From a bacterium HR37 (lineage in GTDB: Bacteria; Desulfobacterota_D; UBA1144; Nemesobacterales; CSP1-2): a stretch of 64,000 nt of DNA. The stretch lies in assembly GCA_002898375.1 (NCBI GenBank), contig BEIN01000005.1:1-64000 (forward strand). Reading direction: 5' to 3'. The position numbers and the translations under genes were made by a program. The stretch's first letter is position 1, and each line of letters starts with the position of its first letter. Under the pieces are notes generated by a model. It worked only from the letters and a program-made list of their open reading frames with translations. It was not told where the DNA came from and searched no databases. Of this stretch, positions 26,277 to 35,835 are shown piece after piece.

Positions 26277-27263
26277 CTAGGGTACATCCTTCCTTACCGG
26301 CATCTGTAGATCATCTAGCATACGAAGGTCTTCCTCGGGAGAGCGACCGAGGGTGGTAAGGTAGTTTCCAAGGATCATAGCATTTGCCCCTGCTAAAAGA
26401 CCCATAGCCTGAAGGTCTCTAAGGGTTACTTCTCTTCCTCCAGCAGCCATAATTATTTTATCGGGTAAAATAAGCCTAAATATTGCAATGGTCTTTACAG
26501 CTTCAAAAGGTGAAACCAGTGGCAGATGGCCCAAGGGTGTCCCTGGTCTTGGATTAAGAAAATTTATTGGAACCCAGCTTGGGTCAAGCTCCTTTAGTTC
26601 AAAGGCAAACTCTATTCTCTGTCTTACAGACTCTCCCATGCCCAGTATACCACCTGAGCAAAGCTGCATTCCTGCTTTTTTTACCAACTTGGCTGTTCTC
26701 AACCTGTCTTCATAGGTATGGGTGGTACAGATCCTTGGGAAATAACTACGACACGTCTCAAGATTATGGTTATAACGCCAGACACCGTGTTCCTTTAAAG
26801 CAAAGGCCTGCTCTTCCGTAAGTTCGCCAAGTGAGCAACCTATTTTTAGGTTTGTCTCCTTACGAAGAAGATCAACTGCTTCAAGGACCTTCCTAAAAAC
26901 CTTTGGTGTTGGGCCTCTTCCACTTATAACAATACAGAAATCCATAGCACCCAGCTTTTCTGCCTGTTTTGCAGCCATAAGGATCTTCTCTGTAGCCATA
27001 AAGGGATGTGTTTTTATCCCGGTATCGTAGTGTGCAGATTGAGAGCAAAAGGCACAATCCTCTGGGCAGTTCCCGGTCCGTGCACTTATTATAGAACGCA
27101 AAAAAACACCATCTCCTCTGTACTTAAGAGTAACTTTCCTGGCAAGAGCAATAAGATCAGGCACCTGTTCTCTTGGAAGCTCTGTTAAGGAAAGAGCCTC
27201 CTCAAATGTGATTGGCTCTTCTTTTTCTAACAACTTTTCTCTAACTACATCTAATACGCTAAT
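26277..27263 (-). CDS. bioB: Biotin synthase, probably with an AUU start
   Basis: A radical-SAM enzyme of 328 residues from the proposed start. The cluster motif is C-x3-C-x2-C (NCPEDCAFCSQSAHY), and NHNLET, SGGILGMGE and the C-terminal AAGGRE motif are in place. It inserts sulfur into dethiobiotin. The first ATG/GTG/TTG is TTG 27233, which has no ribosome binding site. Reading upstream adds ISVLDVVREK, matching the N-terminal helix of other BioB proteins, and ends at ATT 27261-27263, five bases after a perfect AGGAGG (27269-27274). I therefore favour ATT. No bioD, bioC or bioH gene is nearby. Confidence 0.9.
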   Translation of the reverse strand: MSVLDVVREKLLEKEEPITFEEALSLTELPREQVPDLIALARKVTLKYRGDGVFLRSIISARTGNCPEDCAFCSQSAHYDTGIKTHPFMATEKILMAAKQAEKLGAMDFCIVISGRGPTPKVFRKVLEAVDLLRKETNLKIGCSLGELTEEQAFALKEHGVWRYNHNLETCRSYFPRICTTHTYEDRLRTAKLVKKAGMQLCSGGILGMGESVRQRIEFAFELKELDPSWVPINFLNPRPGTPLGHLPLVSPFEAVKTIAIFRLILPDKIIMAAGGREVTLRDLQAMGLLAGANAMILGNYLTTLGRSPEEDLRMLDDLQMPVRKDVP

Positions 27264-27264
27264 C

Positions 27265-27291
27265 TTAACCTCCTGGAAATTAATAGGTAAA
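27265..27291. promoter_or_regulatory. Candidate BirA-type operator over the bioB ribosome binding site
   Basis: TTAACC (27265-27270) and GGTAAA (27286-27291) are near-complementary half sites 15 bp apart. This spacing and the TTAACC/GGTTAA half site resemble BirA operators of biotin genes. One of the six positions differs, and no birA gene is in the window, so this is a candidate only. Confidence 0.4.
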
Positions 27292-27338
27292 TTTTTTAAC
27301 TGAAAGCCGTATTTTTGTCAACAGCTGTTTACTGTAGA

Positions 27339-28400
27339 ATGATACATAGGTTAAAACTGCCCATAATAGCTTTCTTAAGTTGTTTGGTGTTATTTGGTGT
27401 ACTTCTTACTATAACCCCCTGGGGAAATTCCCTGTACCGCACAGCATTTATCATTTCCTACATTGTTCCCAGAACTCCCAAGTGGTTTGAATGGGCAAGA
27501 CAAGAAATCTATATAAAAGAGGAGAAGTTTAAAACCAAAAGAGACACTTTAGGGGCACCGCTAGAACACAGAGTCTATATATACCTACCAAAAGAGAAAA
27601 AAAGTTATCCGTTTATAATACTCTTTCCTGGGTTTAGCCCAAAAGGAGCACAAGACCCAAGGCTTGTAAATCTTGCTATATCTTTTGCTTCAGTTGGTAT
27701 CGGGACAGCAATACCGGACTCCCCTACAATACGTAAAAGGATATTCTCAAAAGAGGACATAAATCGGCTTATAGAAACATTCTATTTTTTGAGTAAGAGA
27801 AACTACGTTAACCCACAACGCATTGGCTTATGTGGTTTTTCAGTAGCTGGCTCTTACGCACTAATTGCAGCATCCTATCTAGGAGATAAACCTCTTTTTG
27901 TTATATCAGTTGGCGGTTATTTTGATCTTGTAGAACTCCTTGCAGAGATCCTATCAAAAAAGGCTAAATACAGGGGCAATGAGAGAACATGGATTCCAGA
28001 TACCCTTCCCCAAGAACTACTTTTTAATGCGCTTACGAAAGAGATAGGCAAGGAGAGAGTCGAAAAAGCATTCTTACAAAAAGAGCTTACACTAGAGGAT
28101 GCAAAAACCTACATAACTTCCCTTCCAAAGGAGTTTATAAAAGAGCTTATCGAACTTTCCCCATCCTCTAGAGCCCATAACATCAGAACACGTGTTTTTA
28201 TTATGCATGATAGAAACGATAGAATAATACCCGTTGAAGAATCACGTAAGATAAGAGATGCTCTCCCTAAAGAAATTCCTCTCCACTATAACGAATTTTC
28301 CCTTATACACCATGTAACCCCAAAAACACTTCTTAGCAAAGACATAATTGGCTTTTCATGGCGTGTATTTAGTATCGTTCACCTATTATCACAGCAATAG
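27339..28400 (+). CDS. Alpha/beta-hydrolase family protein with N-terminal membrane anchor
   Basis: A 353-residue protein. A hydrophobic helix at about residues 7-26 (PIIAFLSCLVLFGVLLTI) should anchor it in the membrane or act as an uncleaved signal. The hydrolase fold follows: IILFPGFSPKG near the oxyanion region, the nucleophile elbow GLCGFSVAGSY (G-x-S-x-[AG]), and late acid and histidine candidates in HDRNDRIIPVEES and IHHVTPK. The substrate is unknown. I use ATG 27339; an in-frame TTG exists 24 nt upstream. Confidence 0.75.
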   Translation: MIHRLKLPIIAFLSCLVLFGVLLTITPWGNSLYRTAFIISYIVPRTPKWFEWARQEIYIKEEKFKTKRDTLGAPLEHRVYIYLPKEKKSYPFIILFPGFSPKGAQDPRLVNLAISFASVGIGTAIPDSPTIRKRIFSKEDINRLIETFYFLSKRNYVNPQRIGLCGFSVAGSYALIAASYLGDKPLFVISVGGYFDLVELLAEILSKKAKYRGNERTWIPDTLPQELLFNALTKEIGKERVEKAFLQKELTLEDAKTYITSLPKEFIKELIELSPSSRAHNIRTRVFIMHDRNDRIIPVEESRKIRDALPKEIPLHYNEFSLIHHVTPKTLLSKDIIGFSWRVFSIVHLLSQQ

Positions 28401-28409
28401 AAGCAGTTA

Positions 28410-29591
28410 TTATTCACCAATTAACACAAGAACCCCTGTATATGTAAACATACAGTTTCTTCCCCTTAAGGGACCAAACTCCGCATTACCAAAGAAACCT
28501 ACTATTGGTATATCGCCTAGAAAACTTGTAATATAGGCCGTATCTATTCCCCTGTATCCGTAAAGAGACATCCCACGTGCACAACAGTTGAAATAGAGTC
28601 CAAATTTAAAAGGTCTCCTAGGATCACCTGTGGCAACCACCCGTTCAAGCATCCGTTTTAGATCCTCACGTGCAAGCTCAGGGTTACGCATGGTAAAAGT
28701 TATGACCTGACCTTCCCTTACATTTTCAGCTACCCCTATTACGCCACTGTCGGGATTGAACCCTATTATGTTTCTCACAAGATAATCTCCTTCAACACTC
28801 TCTATCTCATGGGGATCTGGTGTAAATCCGACAAACAAGAGACGTAACATATCCTTTGGGTTTTCAACCAGGCTTTTAGGAACCTGTTTTTTTAACACCT
28901 CAAAAGCAGGTTGTCCATCCAGTTCAAATATTATGTTCCTGTCAGCTTTTGTTACAATACATGGGTTACCTACAGGTTGACACCCCTGGGTAATTCCAAT
29001 CCTATACGTAAAGCTTCCCTCCAGAATAGCCCCACAAACAGCTCCAGAAATAACGGTATCTCCACAAAACTCAAAAGTTTCACTCAGCATTGGATGTTCA
29101 GAAGCAGCAGCTCCAACTATAGGGATCTCCCCCAGCTGAGATTCTATCCCTCTGAATACAAGCTCAGGATTCAGAAAAAAAGGATCACAAAGGAGCATAA
29201 GAAGAGCATTTTCTTCTTCTACAGGAACAAACTTTTGTCCAATCTCTATACCGGCCTTTACCCCACCATCCCCTGAGTGTTTAACTATAAACGTAGAAGC
29301 CCTTATACTGTCAGAACTGACAGCCAAAACTGAGACGGCTGGCTCTGCTTCTATTTCCCCCATATTGGTTAGCACCCCCAGAGCACTACATCCAACCACA
29401 TCCTTGGTTTTTATAACCTCTCCTATAGAATTTAAAATATCCTTGTATGCTGACCTGTAAGGGAATGTAGAAAAAACCAAAGCCCAATCGGCCCTCTCCA
29501 TATCGCCTGTACTTAGAGCCTGAAAGGCCGCTTTCCTTGCTGCCTTAACACCGTTTTCATCCTGAGAAAATCCAAATCCTGCTTTTATCAT
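28410..29591 (-). CDS. FIST domain sensory protein
   Basis: A 393-residue protein with an N-terminal FIST_N domain (ADWALVFSTFPY, DVVGCSALGVLTNMGE, then GDGGVKAG) and a C-terminal FIST_C domain (RNIIGFNPDSGVIGVAENVREGQ, GLYFNCCARGMSLYG, GFFGNAEFGPL). FIST proteins are thought to bind small ligands such as amino acids in signalling. Here there is no fused kinase, PAS or methyl-accepting domain. The ATG overlaps the stop of ndh (ATGA), so they are cotranscribed. Confidence 0.87.
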   Translation of the reverse strand: MIKAGFGFSQDENGVKAARKAAFQALSTGDMERADWALVFSTFPYRSAYKDILNSIGEVIKTKDVVGCSALGVLTNMGEIEAEPAVSVLAVSSDSIRASTFIVKHSGDGGVKAGIEIGQKFVPVEEENALLMLLCDPFFLNPELVFRGIESQLGEIPIVGAAASEHPMLSETFEFCGDTVISGAVCGAILEGSFTYRIGITQGCQPVGNPCIVTKADRNIIFELDGQPAFEVLKKQVPKSLVENPKDMLRLLFVGFTPDPHEIESVEGDYLVRNIIGFNPDSGVIGVAENVREGQVITFTMRNPELAREDLKRMLERVVATGDPRRPFKFGLYFNCCARGMSLYGYRGIDTAYITSFLGDIPIVGFFGNAEFGPLRGRNCMFTYTGVLVLIGE

Positions 29592-30910
29592 AACCCCCTC
29601 TCTTGCTTATAATTTTCCAAATCCCTATACAACTCTGCCCTTCCAGAACAGATAAAACACCTTCTTGGAAACCTTATTATGGCTGTATCCCTTGGAAAAA
29701 CCATAGCAAGCATCCAATCAACTGCAACCTGGATCTGTTTTTTTAGGCCCACAAGTTTCAGTAGGTGCAGGGCATTCCACAATAACCACGCTATAAAACC
29801 TGCCAGTCTTATCCTTCCTACTCTTATAACTGCATCGTTCATACCAAGAGAAACCAACATACCTGAAGGGGAGAAAGAATACTCCTCAAAAGACCTGTTC
29901 TCTATTGCATTAACGATGTTCTTTGCAGCTACCCTTGCCTGCTCAATTGCAACCGGAGCAACCGGTTGAGATGACCTCCGTAACTTATCACCCTCTACAA
30001 AAGCACTATCTCCTATAACGTAAACCTCTGGAAACTCAGGAATCTGCATATAACCGTTTACCAGTATACGCCCAAATTCTCCCTTCCTTACCCCAAGAGA
30101 ATCCAAAACCGGGTTTGCCCTTACACCAGCTGTCCAGATTACTATACCTGCCCTTAATATATCCCTGTTGTTAATCTCTACCCCACCCCTAAAACACCTT
30201 GTAACCCTTGCACCTGTTCTAACCTCTATACCTTCTTTAAGCAGCTTTCCCTTAGCCTTCTTTGCAATGTAGGGATCAACACCTTCTAATATCTCGCTAG
30301 CCGCTTCAAGAAGAACAATTCTTACGTCACCAAAATCAATTCCCCTATAGTTCTTAACCGCCTGTCTGTATATAAAGTCTCTTATCTCTGCTGTAAGTTC
30401 AACTCCAGTATAACCCCCACCAACTATAGCAAAGGTTAGCATTTCCCTTTTTAAATCAAGGTTTTCCTCGTGGTCCGCGTGTTCAAGTATGTCAATAATA
30501 TGGTCTCTTAACTCCACCGCATCTTCCAGAGTTTTTAGAGAGAAGGTGTATTCACTAGCACCCGGAATATTAAAAAAGTTAGTGGTGCTTCCCAAAGCTA
30601 TTATGAGATAATTATAGGATATCCAACCCTCAAGAAGCCTTACAACCTTTTTCTCTAGGTCTATACCAATTACCCTATCCCTTATAAACCTGAATCTTCT
30701 ATCTCTTCTAATATCTCTTATGGTCTGTACTATATGTCTTGGTTCTATATACGATGAAACGATCTGAGGAAGAAGAGGGGTAAAAAGGGTGTAGTTCTGG
30801 TTGCTTATAAGTACTAACTCCACATCCTCTCTTTTACGAAAGTGCCTCTCAAGGTTAAGTACAGCTTCTATCCCACCAAAGCCAGAGCCAAGAACAACTA
30901 CTCTTATCAC
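29588..30910 (-). CDS. ndh: Type II NADH dehydrogenase (NDH-2)
   Basis: A 440-residue two-dinucleotide-domain flavoprotein. FAD motif VVLGSGFGGIEAVLNLERHF lies at the N terminus; the NADH motif FAIVGGGYTGVELTAEI lies near residue 155. The FAD-contacting VYVIGDSAFV and the quinone-site AQVA-type region (QPVAPVAIEQARVAAKNI) follow. The C-terminal third has an amphipathic membrane-binding helix and ends in a basic tail with C-x2-C (CFICSGR). It oxidizes NADH to reduce quinone without pumping protons. I start at GTG 30910, 5 nt after GGGAGGGG; a longer frame to 30955 lacks such a site. Confidence 0.9.
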   Translation of the reverse strand: MIRVVVLGSGFGGIEAVLNLERHFRKREDVELVLISNQNYTLFTPLLPQIVSSYIEPRHIVQTIRDIRRDRRFRFIRDRVIGIDLEKKVVRLLEGWISYNYLIIALGSTTNFFNIPGASEYTFSLKTLEDAVELRDHIIDILEHADHEENLDLKREMLTFAIVGGGYTGVELTAEIRDFIYRQAVKNYRGIDFGDVRIVLLEAASEILEGVDPYIAKKAKGKLLKEGIEVRTGARVTRCFRGGVEINNRDILRAGIVIWTAGVRANPVLDSLGVRKGEFGRILVNGYMQIPEFPEVYVIGDSAFVEGDKLRRSSQPVAPVAIEQARVAAKNIVNAIENRSFEEYSFSPSGMLVSLGMNDAVIRVGRIRLAGFIAWLLWNALHLLKLVGLKKQIQVAVDWMLAMVFPRDTAIIRFPRRCFICSGRAELYRDLENYKQERGL

Positions 30911-30968
30911 AACAACCCCTCCCTTTATCCTTTCCCTGAAATAGTATAACACCATTGGTGTTTGTAAT

Positions 30969-31409
30969 CTAAATCCTTCCCCACGATATAAACCTAAGAG
31001 GGGTTATTCTTATCACAGGGAGATTTAGTTCAGGAAGCTTCATCTCCACATATTGAGGGTACTTTTTGCATAAAAGCCTAAGTGAGTCTTCATATTCCTT
31101 ACCAGATTCCAACAATCCCGCTGTGCCAAGGATAATAATGTAGCCTAGCTTATTCCAATCCTCACTGTACTCATCGACAACAACCGATACATTTGGGTTT
31201 TCAAGTATGTTCTTTACCCTCTTTAACTCCTTTACAGATACACGCTTTGGCTTTTTATCAAGGGGAGTATATATATACCTGCCATTGTAGACATAACATA
31301 TTGGAAGAACCAAAGGGCTTCCATGTTTATCAACTGTGGCCATCCTTGCAACTCTGTGTGATGATAAAAACTCCTTTTCCTTCTCAGTTAAATACCCTCT
31401 AGACCCCAT
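30969..31409 (-). CDS. Pyridoxamine 5'-phosphate oxidase-like FMN-binding protein
   Basis: A 146-residue split-barrel protein. FLSSHRVARMATVDKHGSPLVLPICY and the strand NVSVVVDEYSEDW are characteristic of the PNPOx-like/F420-like superfamily that binds FMN or a deazaflavin. Proteins this short are rarely true pyridoxamine oxidases, so the reaction is unknown. It lies 59 nt upstream of ndh on the same strand. Confidence 0.8.
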   Translation of the reverse strand: MGSRGYLTEKEKEFLSSHRVARMATVDKHGSPLVLPICYVYNGRYIYTPLDKKPKRVSVKELKRVKNILENPNVSVVVDEYSEDWNKLGYIIILGTAGLLESGKEYEDSLRLLCKKYPQYVEMKLPELNLPVIRITPLRFISWGRI

Positions 31410-31447
31410 AACCTCCCCTTTCCTGTGGAACTTGCATTATCCAGTAG

Positions 31448-31477
31448 TTATTTTATAATAGTTTTTTTATAAAATAA
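31448..31477. repeat. A/T-only inverted repeat upstream of prs
   Basis: Arms of 11 bases (TTATTTTATAA at 31448-31458 and its exact complement at 31467-31477) around an 8-base loop, in the 104-bp divergent gap between the PNPOx-like gene and prs. It consists only of A and T in the arms, so it may be chance, an UP element or a regulator site. Confidence 0.3.
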
Positions 31478-31513
31478 AAGCATAAGGTTGTTTTATCTTT
31501 TCACTAACCTGTA

Positions 31514-32455
31514 ATGGAAAACATAAAGATATTTAGCGGGACATCTAATTTTCCACTTTCAGAAGCGGTATGCAAATACCTGGGGGTTCCTCTTGGAAGG
31601 GCAGAAATCAGAAGGTTTAGTGATGGAGAGGTATTTGTAGAAATAGCAGAAAGTGTACGCAGAACCCATGTATTTGTTATACAATCAACCTGCCCTCCTG
31701 TGAACGAAAACATAATGGAGTTGCTGATTATAACAGATGCTCTAAAAAGGGCCTCAGCAAAGGCAATCACAGCGGTAATACCATACTACGGGTATGCAAG
31801 ACAGGACAGAAAAGTTCAACCAAGAGCCCCCATATCGGCAAAGCTTGTTGCTGATATAATAGTTAAAGCAGGGGTTGGCAGGGTTGTTACCATGGACTTA
31901 CATGCAGGCCAGATTCAAGGCTTCTTTGATGTCCCGGTGGATCATCTCTATGCAGCACCTGTTCTTATAGACTACATAAAGAACAAGTTCAGCAAGGATG
32001 AAATAGTTATTGTATCCCCTGATGCCGGTGGAATGGAAAGAGCCAGAGCGTATGCAAAGAGACTGGGGACAGGACTTGCTATGACGGATAAAAGGCGGCC
32101 AGCTCCAAACGAAGCTGAGATAATGAATGTTATAGGGGATGTAAAAGGGAAGATTGCAATCATAGTGGATGACCTTGTAGACACAGGAGGAACTGCCATT
32201 CAGGCCGCCCAAGCCCTTATAAGGGAAGGTGCAAAAGGGGTAACTCTGTGCTGCACACACGGTGTGCTCTCGGGTAACGCTATAAAGAAAATAGAGGATT
32301 CACCACTTGAAGAGGTTATAATAACGGATACAATACCACCCAGAGAGGAAGCAAAAAGATCTGGAAAAATAAAGGTCCTTAGCATAGCAAGCCTCTTAGG
32401 AGAGGCTATTAGAAGAATAGCTATAGGAGAATCCATAAGTACTCTATTTACATAG
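31514..32455 (+). CDS. prs: Ribose-phosphate pyrophosphokinase
   Basis: A 313-residue enzyme, full length. Visible motifs are SDGEVFVEI, the catalytic flexible-loop ARQDRK, TMDLHAGQIQGFFDVPVDHLYAAP (split; Mg-ATP site), and the PRPP loop IVDDLVDTGGT near residue 217. It makes PRPP from ribose 5-phosphate and ATP for nucleotide, His and Trp synthesis. The rplY gene follows 10 nt later, a common prs-rplY-pth order. Confidence 0.96.
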   Translation: MENIKIFSGTSNFPLSEAVCKYLGVPLGRAEIRRFSDGEVFVEIAESVRRTHVFVIQSTCPPVNENIMELLIITDALKRASAKAITAVIPYYGYARQDRKVQPRAPISAKLVADIIVKAGVGRVVTMDLHAGQIQGFFDVPVDHLYAAPVLIDYIKNKFSKDEIVIVSPDAGGMERARAYAKRLGTGLAMTDKRRPAPNEAEIMNVIGDVKGKIAIIVDDLVDTGGTAIQAAQALIREGAKGVTLCCTHGVLSGNAIKKIEDSPLEEVIITDTIPPREEAKRSGKIKVLSIASLLGEAIRRIAIGESISTLFT

Positions 32456-32465
32456 GAGTAAGGCT

Positions 32466-33098
32466 ATGGCACAAAGTACTTTAACGGTAATAAGAAGAAA
32501 AGAGGTTGGCAAAAGCGCAGCGAGGAAAATAAGAAGGCAGGGAGCAATTCCTGCTATTTTCTACGGGAAAGAAACCGAACCGATACCCTTGATTGTAAAT
32601 CTAAACGAATTAAAACAGGCGCTATCAACGGAAGCAGGAGAAAACACAATTCTTGAGCTCCACATAAAGGATAACGGGGAAGAAATTACAAAGCTAGCTT
32701 TGCTTAAAGACATTCAATTTGACTACCTTACCAACAAACCAATTCATTTTGATTTTCAAGAAGTTCTTCTAAGAGAGAAAATAAGTGTAAAGGTTCCTGT
32801 AAAGATAGTAGGAAAAGCACCCGGGGTTAAGGAAGGTGGCATCCTTGAAGAGATACTTAGGGAGATTGAAATTGAGTGTTTCCCAACGGATATACCAAAC
32901 TCCATAGAAGTAGATGTATCTCAACTAGGAATAGGAGATTCAATACACATACGAGATCTCTCCTTACCTGAGGGAATTACGGTTTTACACGAGCCAGATG
33001 AAACAATCGTTACAATACTTTCACCCGCTGTTGAGGCAATAGCAGAAACGGAAGCAACAGAATCTGAAACCACCACAAAAGAGGGTGAGGAGAAGTAA
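32466..33098 (+). CDS. rplY: 50S ribosomal protein L25/CTC family
   Basis: A 210-residue protein with the 5S rRNA-binding L25 domain at residues 1-90 (RKEVGKSAARKIRRQGAIPAIFYGK split over the start) and the CTC/TL5 C-terminal beta domain (VKVPVKIVGKAPGVKEGGIL). It ends in an acidic Thr/Glu tail. It binds 5S rRNA in the large subunit. It sits between prs and pth, the conserved bacterial order. Confidence 0.95.
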   Translation: MAQSTLTVIRRKEVGKSAARKIRRQGAIPAIFYGKETEPIPLIVNLNELKQALSTEAGENTILELHIKDNGEEITKLALLKDIQFDYLTNKPIHFDFQEVLLREKISVKVPVKIVGKAPGVKEGGILEEILREIEIECFPTDIPNSIEVDVSQLGIGDSIHIRDLSLPEGITVLHEPDETIVTILSPAVEAIAETEATESETTTKEGEEK

Positions 33099-33103
33099 CC
33101 TAA

Positions 33104-33678
33104 ATGAAGACTTTTTTGGTAGTTGGTCTTGGAAATCCTGGGAAAGACTACGCTATGTCGAGACACAATGTTGGTTTTATGGTAGTTGACAGGCTTGGAA
33201 ACAGGCTGGAAACAGGTATAAAAAAAAAGGTTTTAAAAGTCTCTACGGAGAAGCCCTTCTAGAAGGGAAAAAAATAATTCTTCTTAAACCTCAAACTTAC
33301 ATGAATCAAAGTGGTAAAGCTGTGGTGGAAGCAACTTCATTTTTTAAAATTCCCAAAAAGGATATAATCGTTATTCACGATGAACTGGATCTCCCCTTCG
33401 GAACAATCAGGATAAAACCTGATGGGGGAAGTGCAGGGCACAAAGGGGTTGAGTCGATAATAAACTATCTTGGCAGCAAGGAGTTTATAAGAGTTCGAAT
33501 AGGAATAGGGAAACCGGTTTGCAAATCAGAGGTTGTAAACTATGTGCTTTCTGAATTCAGAAAAGAGGAGAAGGCATTACTGGATAAAGTGCTTGATAAA
33601 GCAGGGGATGCTGTTTTAGAGATAATCAACCAAGGAATAGAAAGTGCTATGAATAAATTCAACAAAAGAAACGCATAA
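33104..33678 (+). CDS. pth: Peptidyl-tRNA hydrolase, reading frame broken at a run of nine A
   Basis: The N-terminal part starts at ATG 33104, five bases after rplY, and reads [20 protein letters not shown] with the catalytic His in SRHNVG. Translation in this frame stops at 33261-33263. The rest, [15 protein letters not shown] onward with PQTYMNQSG and HDELDLPFG, lies in the -1 frame. The two frames meet at A9 (33220-33228), within ATA AAA AAA AAG. Adding one A gives a continuous protein of 191 residues, normal for Pth. Pth is essential in well-studied bacteria, so a sequencing error, transcriptional slippage or ribosomal -1 shifting at A-AAA-AAG is likelier than a dead gene. Confidence 0.88.
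33220..33228 (+). other. A9 slippery run at the pth frame change
   Basis: Nine consecutive A bases followed by GG. In the initial frame the codons are AAA AAA AAG, so the heptamer A-AAA-AAG, a known -1 slippery sequence in E. coli dnaX, is present in the right register. Homopolymers of this length also allow RNA polymerase slippage, as in Thermus dnaX, and are frequent sites of sequencing error. Confidence 0.7.
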
Positions 33679-33714
33679 ACCCTCAATTAATAACTTATAA
33701 AGGAGGTTGCAAAG

Positions 33715-35760
33715 ATGGGTGAGCTAATTGCAGCTCTTTTTGGGCCTATAGTGGCTATAGCGGTCTTAGGTTATGCATACCTTACGTACAAACACATCAG
33801 GTCACTTCCTGATGGAAACGATAGAATGAGAGAGATAGCATCTGCTATTCACCAGGGAGCAATGGTTTTTCTGCAAAGAGAATACAGGATAATAGCTATC
33901 TTCGTTGCAGTTATCTTTGTACTCCTGTCAATATTTATAGGCATATGGACAGGAATAGCCTATGTAGCAGGAGCAGTGTGCTCAATGGCTGCAGGTTTTT
34001 TTGGTATGAAAGCAGCCACACAGGCTAACGTAAGAACCTCACAGGCTGCAGCAACGGAGGGACAGGGACAGGCCCTTAGCGTGGCCTTTAAGGGCGGCAG
34101 CATAATGGGTCTATCTGTAGCCGGGCTTGGACTCCTGGGGCTTAGCATAGCATATGCCTTTGGAATTGGGATTCCTGATAATCCAGCAGATACCACTGTG
34201 CTTTCCACATTTGTACATAACTTTGCAAGCACAATAAGCGGATTTGGAATGGGGGCAAGCTCTGTTGCCCTTTTTGCAAGGGTAGGAGGAGGTATTTACA
34301 CAAAAGGAGCCGATGTGGGTGCAGACCTAGTTGGTAAGGTAGAAGCAGGAATCCCAGAAGACGATCCCAGAAACCCAGCGGTTATAGCTGATAATGTGGG
34401 AGACAATGTAGGAGACGTAGCAGGAATGGGAGCAGACCTCTTTGAATCGTACGTGGCTTCAGTAATAGCAACAATAGTTATCGCTGCAGATAGAGAGACT
34501 CACCAGATAGCCTTTATGGCTATTCCGATAATCCTTATAACCATAGGGACAATTGCCTCTGTTATAGGTGGAAAAAGCGTAGAGTGGCTAAAGAACCTAG
34601 ACCCTCAGATCGTTCTAAGACGAGCAACCCTTTATGCGGGAGGAGTGTATATTGGAGGATCTCTTATAGTCCTTCTTATACTTGCCCTTGTAGAGGGGAT
34701 TGGGGGTAAAGAAATTATGGGAATCTATGGAGCCTCAGTTCTTGGGCTTGTAACCGGAATAGCAATTGGACTAATTACAGAATACTACACCTCAGGTTCC
34801 CCAATAAGGAAGATAGCTGAAGCATCTAAAACAGGCGTTGCAACAAACATCATCGAGGGGCTTTCTGTGGGTATGATAAGCACAACTATCCCAGTTATCA
34901 TAATAGCAATAGCCATTGGGCTTTCTTATGCTTTTGCAGGCCTGTATGGAATAGGGATAGCTGCAGTAAGCATGCTTGCCACAATTGGAATCACAATGTC
35001 CGTAGATGCATATGGGCCTGTTGCAGACAACGCAGGTGGAATAACAGAGATGGCAGAGCTTGGTGAGGATGTAAGGAAGATCACAGATAGACTGGACTCC
35101 CTAGGTAACACAACAGCAGCAATAGGAAAAGGCTTTGCAATAGGTTCAGCCGCACTTGCAGCACTTGCCCTGTTTGCAGCATATACAAAGGCAGTTGGTC
35201 TAAACACGATAGATCTAACCAACAGCAAGGTTGTAGCCGGTCTTTTAATAGGAGGAACAGTTCCTTTCCTTCTTGCCTCTTTAACGATGAGAGCCGTTGG
35301 AAGAACCGCACAAAGAATGGTTGAGGAGGTAAGGAGACAATTTAGAGAGATAACCGGGCTTCTTGAGGGAAATGCAAAACCGGACTACGCAACTTGTGTT
35401 GGCATAAGCACAGATGCTGCACTTAGAGAGATGATAGTCCCGGGAATAATAGCCATTATAGCTCCTCTGATTATAGGGTTTATCCTAGGTAGGGAAGCAC
35501 TTGGGGGCTTCCTGGCAGGAGCGGTTGTAACCGGGGTTATGCTTGCACTTATGATGGCAAATGCAGGTGGTGCATGGGACAATGCAAAGAAGTATATAGA
35601 AGCCGGCAACCTGGGAGGTAAAGGCTCTGACCCACATAAGGCCGCAGTTGTTGGGGACACAGTAGGAGATCCATTTAAAGATACTGCGGGTCCTGCAATG
35701 AATATACTCATAAAGCTTATGTCGATTGTATCACTTGTAGTTGCACCCCTTTTAATTTAA
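33715..35760 (+). CDS. hppA: Membrane-bound ion-translocating pyrophosphatase (K+-dependent type)
   Basis: A 681-residue protein with about sixteen hydrophobic helices. The pyrophosphate site [20 protein letters not shown] and the paired acidic motif [20 protein letters not shown] are present, as are DNAGGI and the late [14 protein letters not shown]. The segment [16 protein letters not shown] has Ala where K+-independent enzymes carry Lys, so it should be K+-dependent. It couples PPi hydrolysis to H+ or Na+ export; the ion cannot be decided by eye. AAGGAGG precedes ATG 33715, 36 nt after pth. Confidence 0.95.
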   Translation: MGELIAALFGPIVAIAVLGYAYLTYKHIRSLPDGNDRMREIASAIHQGAMVFLQREYRIIAIFVAVIFVLLSIFIGIWTGIAYVAGAVCSMAAGFFGMKAATQANVRTSQAAATEGQGQALSVAFKGGSIMGLSVAGLGLLGLSIAYAFGIGIPDNPADTTVLSTFVHNFASTISGFGMGASSVALFARVGGGIYTKGADVGADLVGKVEAGIPEDDPRNPAVIADNVGDNVGDVAGMGADLFESYVASVIATIVIAADRETHQIAFMAIPIILITIGTIASVIGGKSVEWLKNLDPQIVLRRATLYAGGVYIGGSLIVLLILALVEGIGGKEIMGIYGASVLGLVTGIAIGLITEYYTSGSPIRKIAEASKTGVATNIIEGLSVGMISTTIPVIIIAIAIGLSYAFAGLYGIGIAAVSMLATIGITMSVDAYGPVADNAGGITEMAELGEDVRKITDRLDSLGNTTAAIGKGFAIGSAALAALALFAAYTKAVGLNTIDLTNSKVVAGLLIGGTVPFLLASLTMRAVGRTAQRMVEEVRRQFREITGLLEGNAKPDYATCVGISTDAALREMIVPGIIAIIAPLIIGFILGREALGGFLAGAVVTGVMLALMMANAGGAWDNAKKYIEAGNLGGKGSDPHKAAVVGDTVGDPFKDTAGPAMNILIKLMSIVSLVVAPLLI

Positions 35761-35775
35761 AAAAGAGATAAATAA

Positions 35776-35810
35776 TCGGGAAGGATTTGGAACACCAAAC
35801 TCCTTCCCGA
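35776..35810 (+). terminator. Strong hairpin after hppA (terminator or attenuator)
   Basis: TCGGGAAGGATTTGG (35776-35790) pairs with the segment ending CTCCTTCCCGA (to 35810) with one bulged C and a four-base loop. The tail ATTTGG is only weakly T-rich, so termination may be partial between hppA and ychF. Confidence 0.5.
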
Positions 35811-35835
35811 ATTTGGAGGTTTAAGTTATAAAGGT

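Noticed and set aside
33301-33678. Treating the second half of pth as a separate 125-residue gene
   Set aside because: ATG 33301 is the Met of the conserved TYMNQSG motif in the middle of Pth, and Pth residues continue upstream of it in the same frame.
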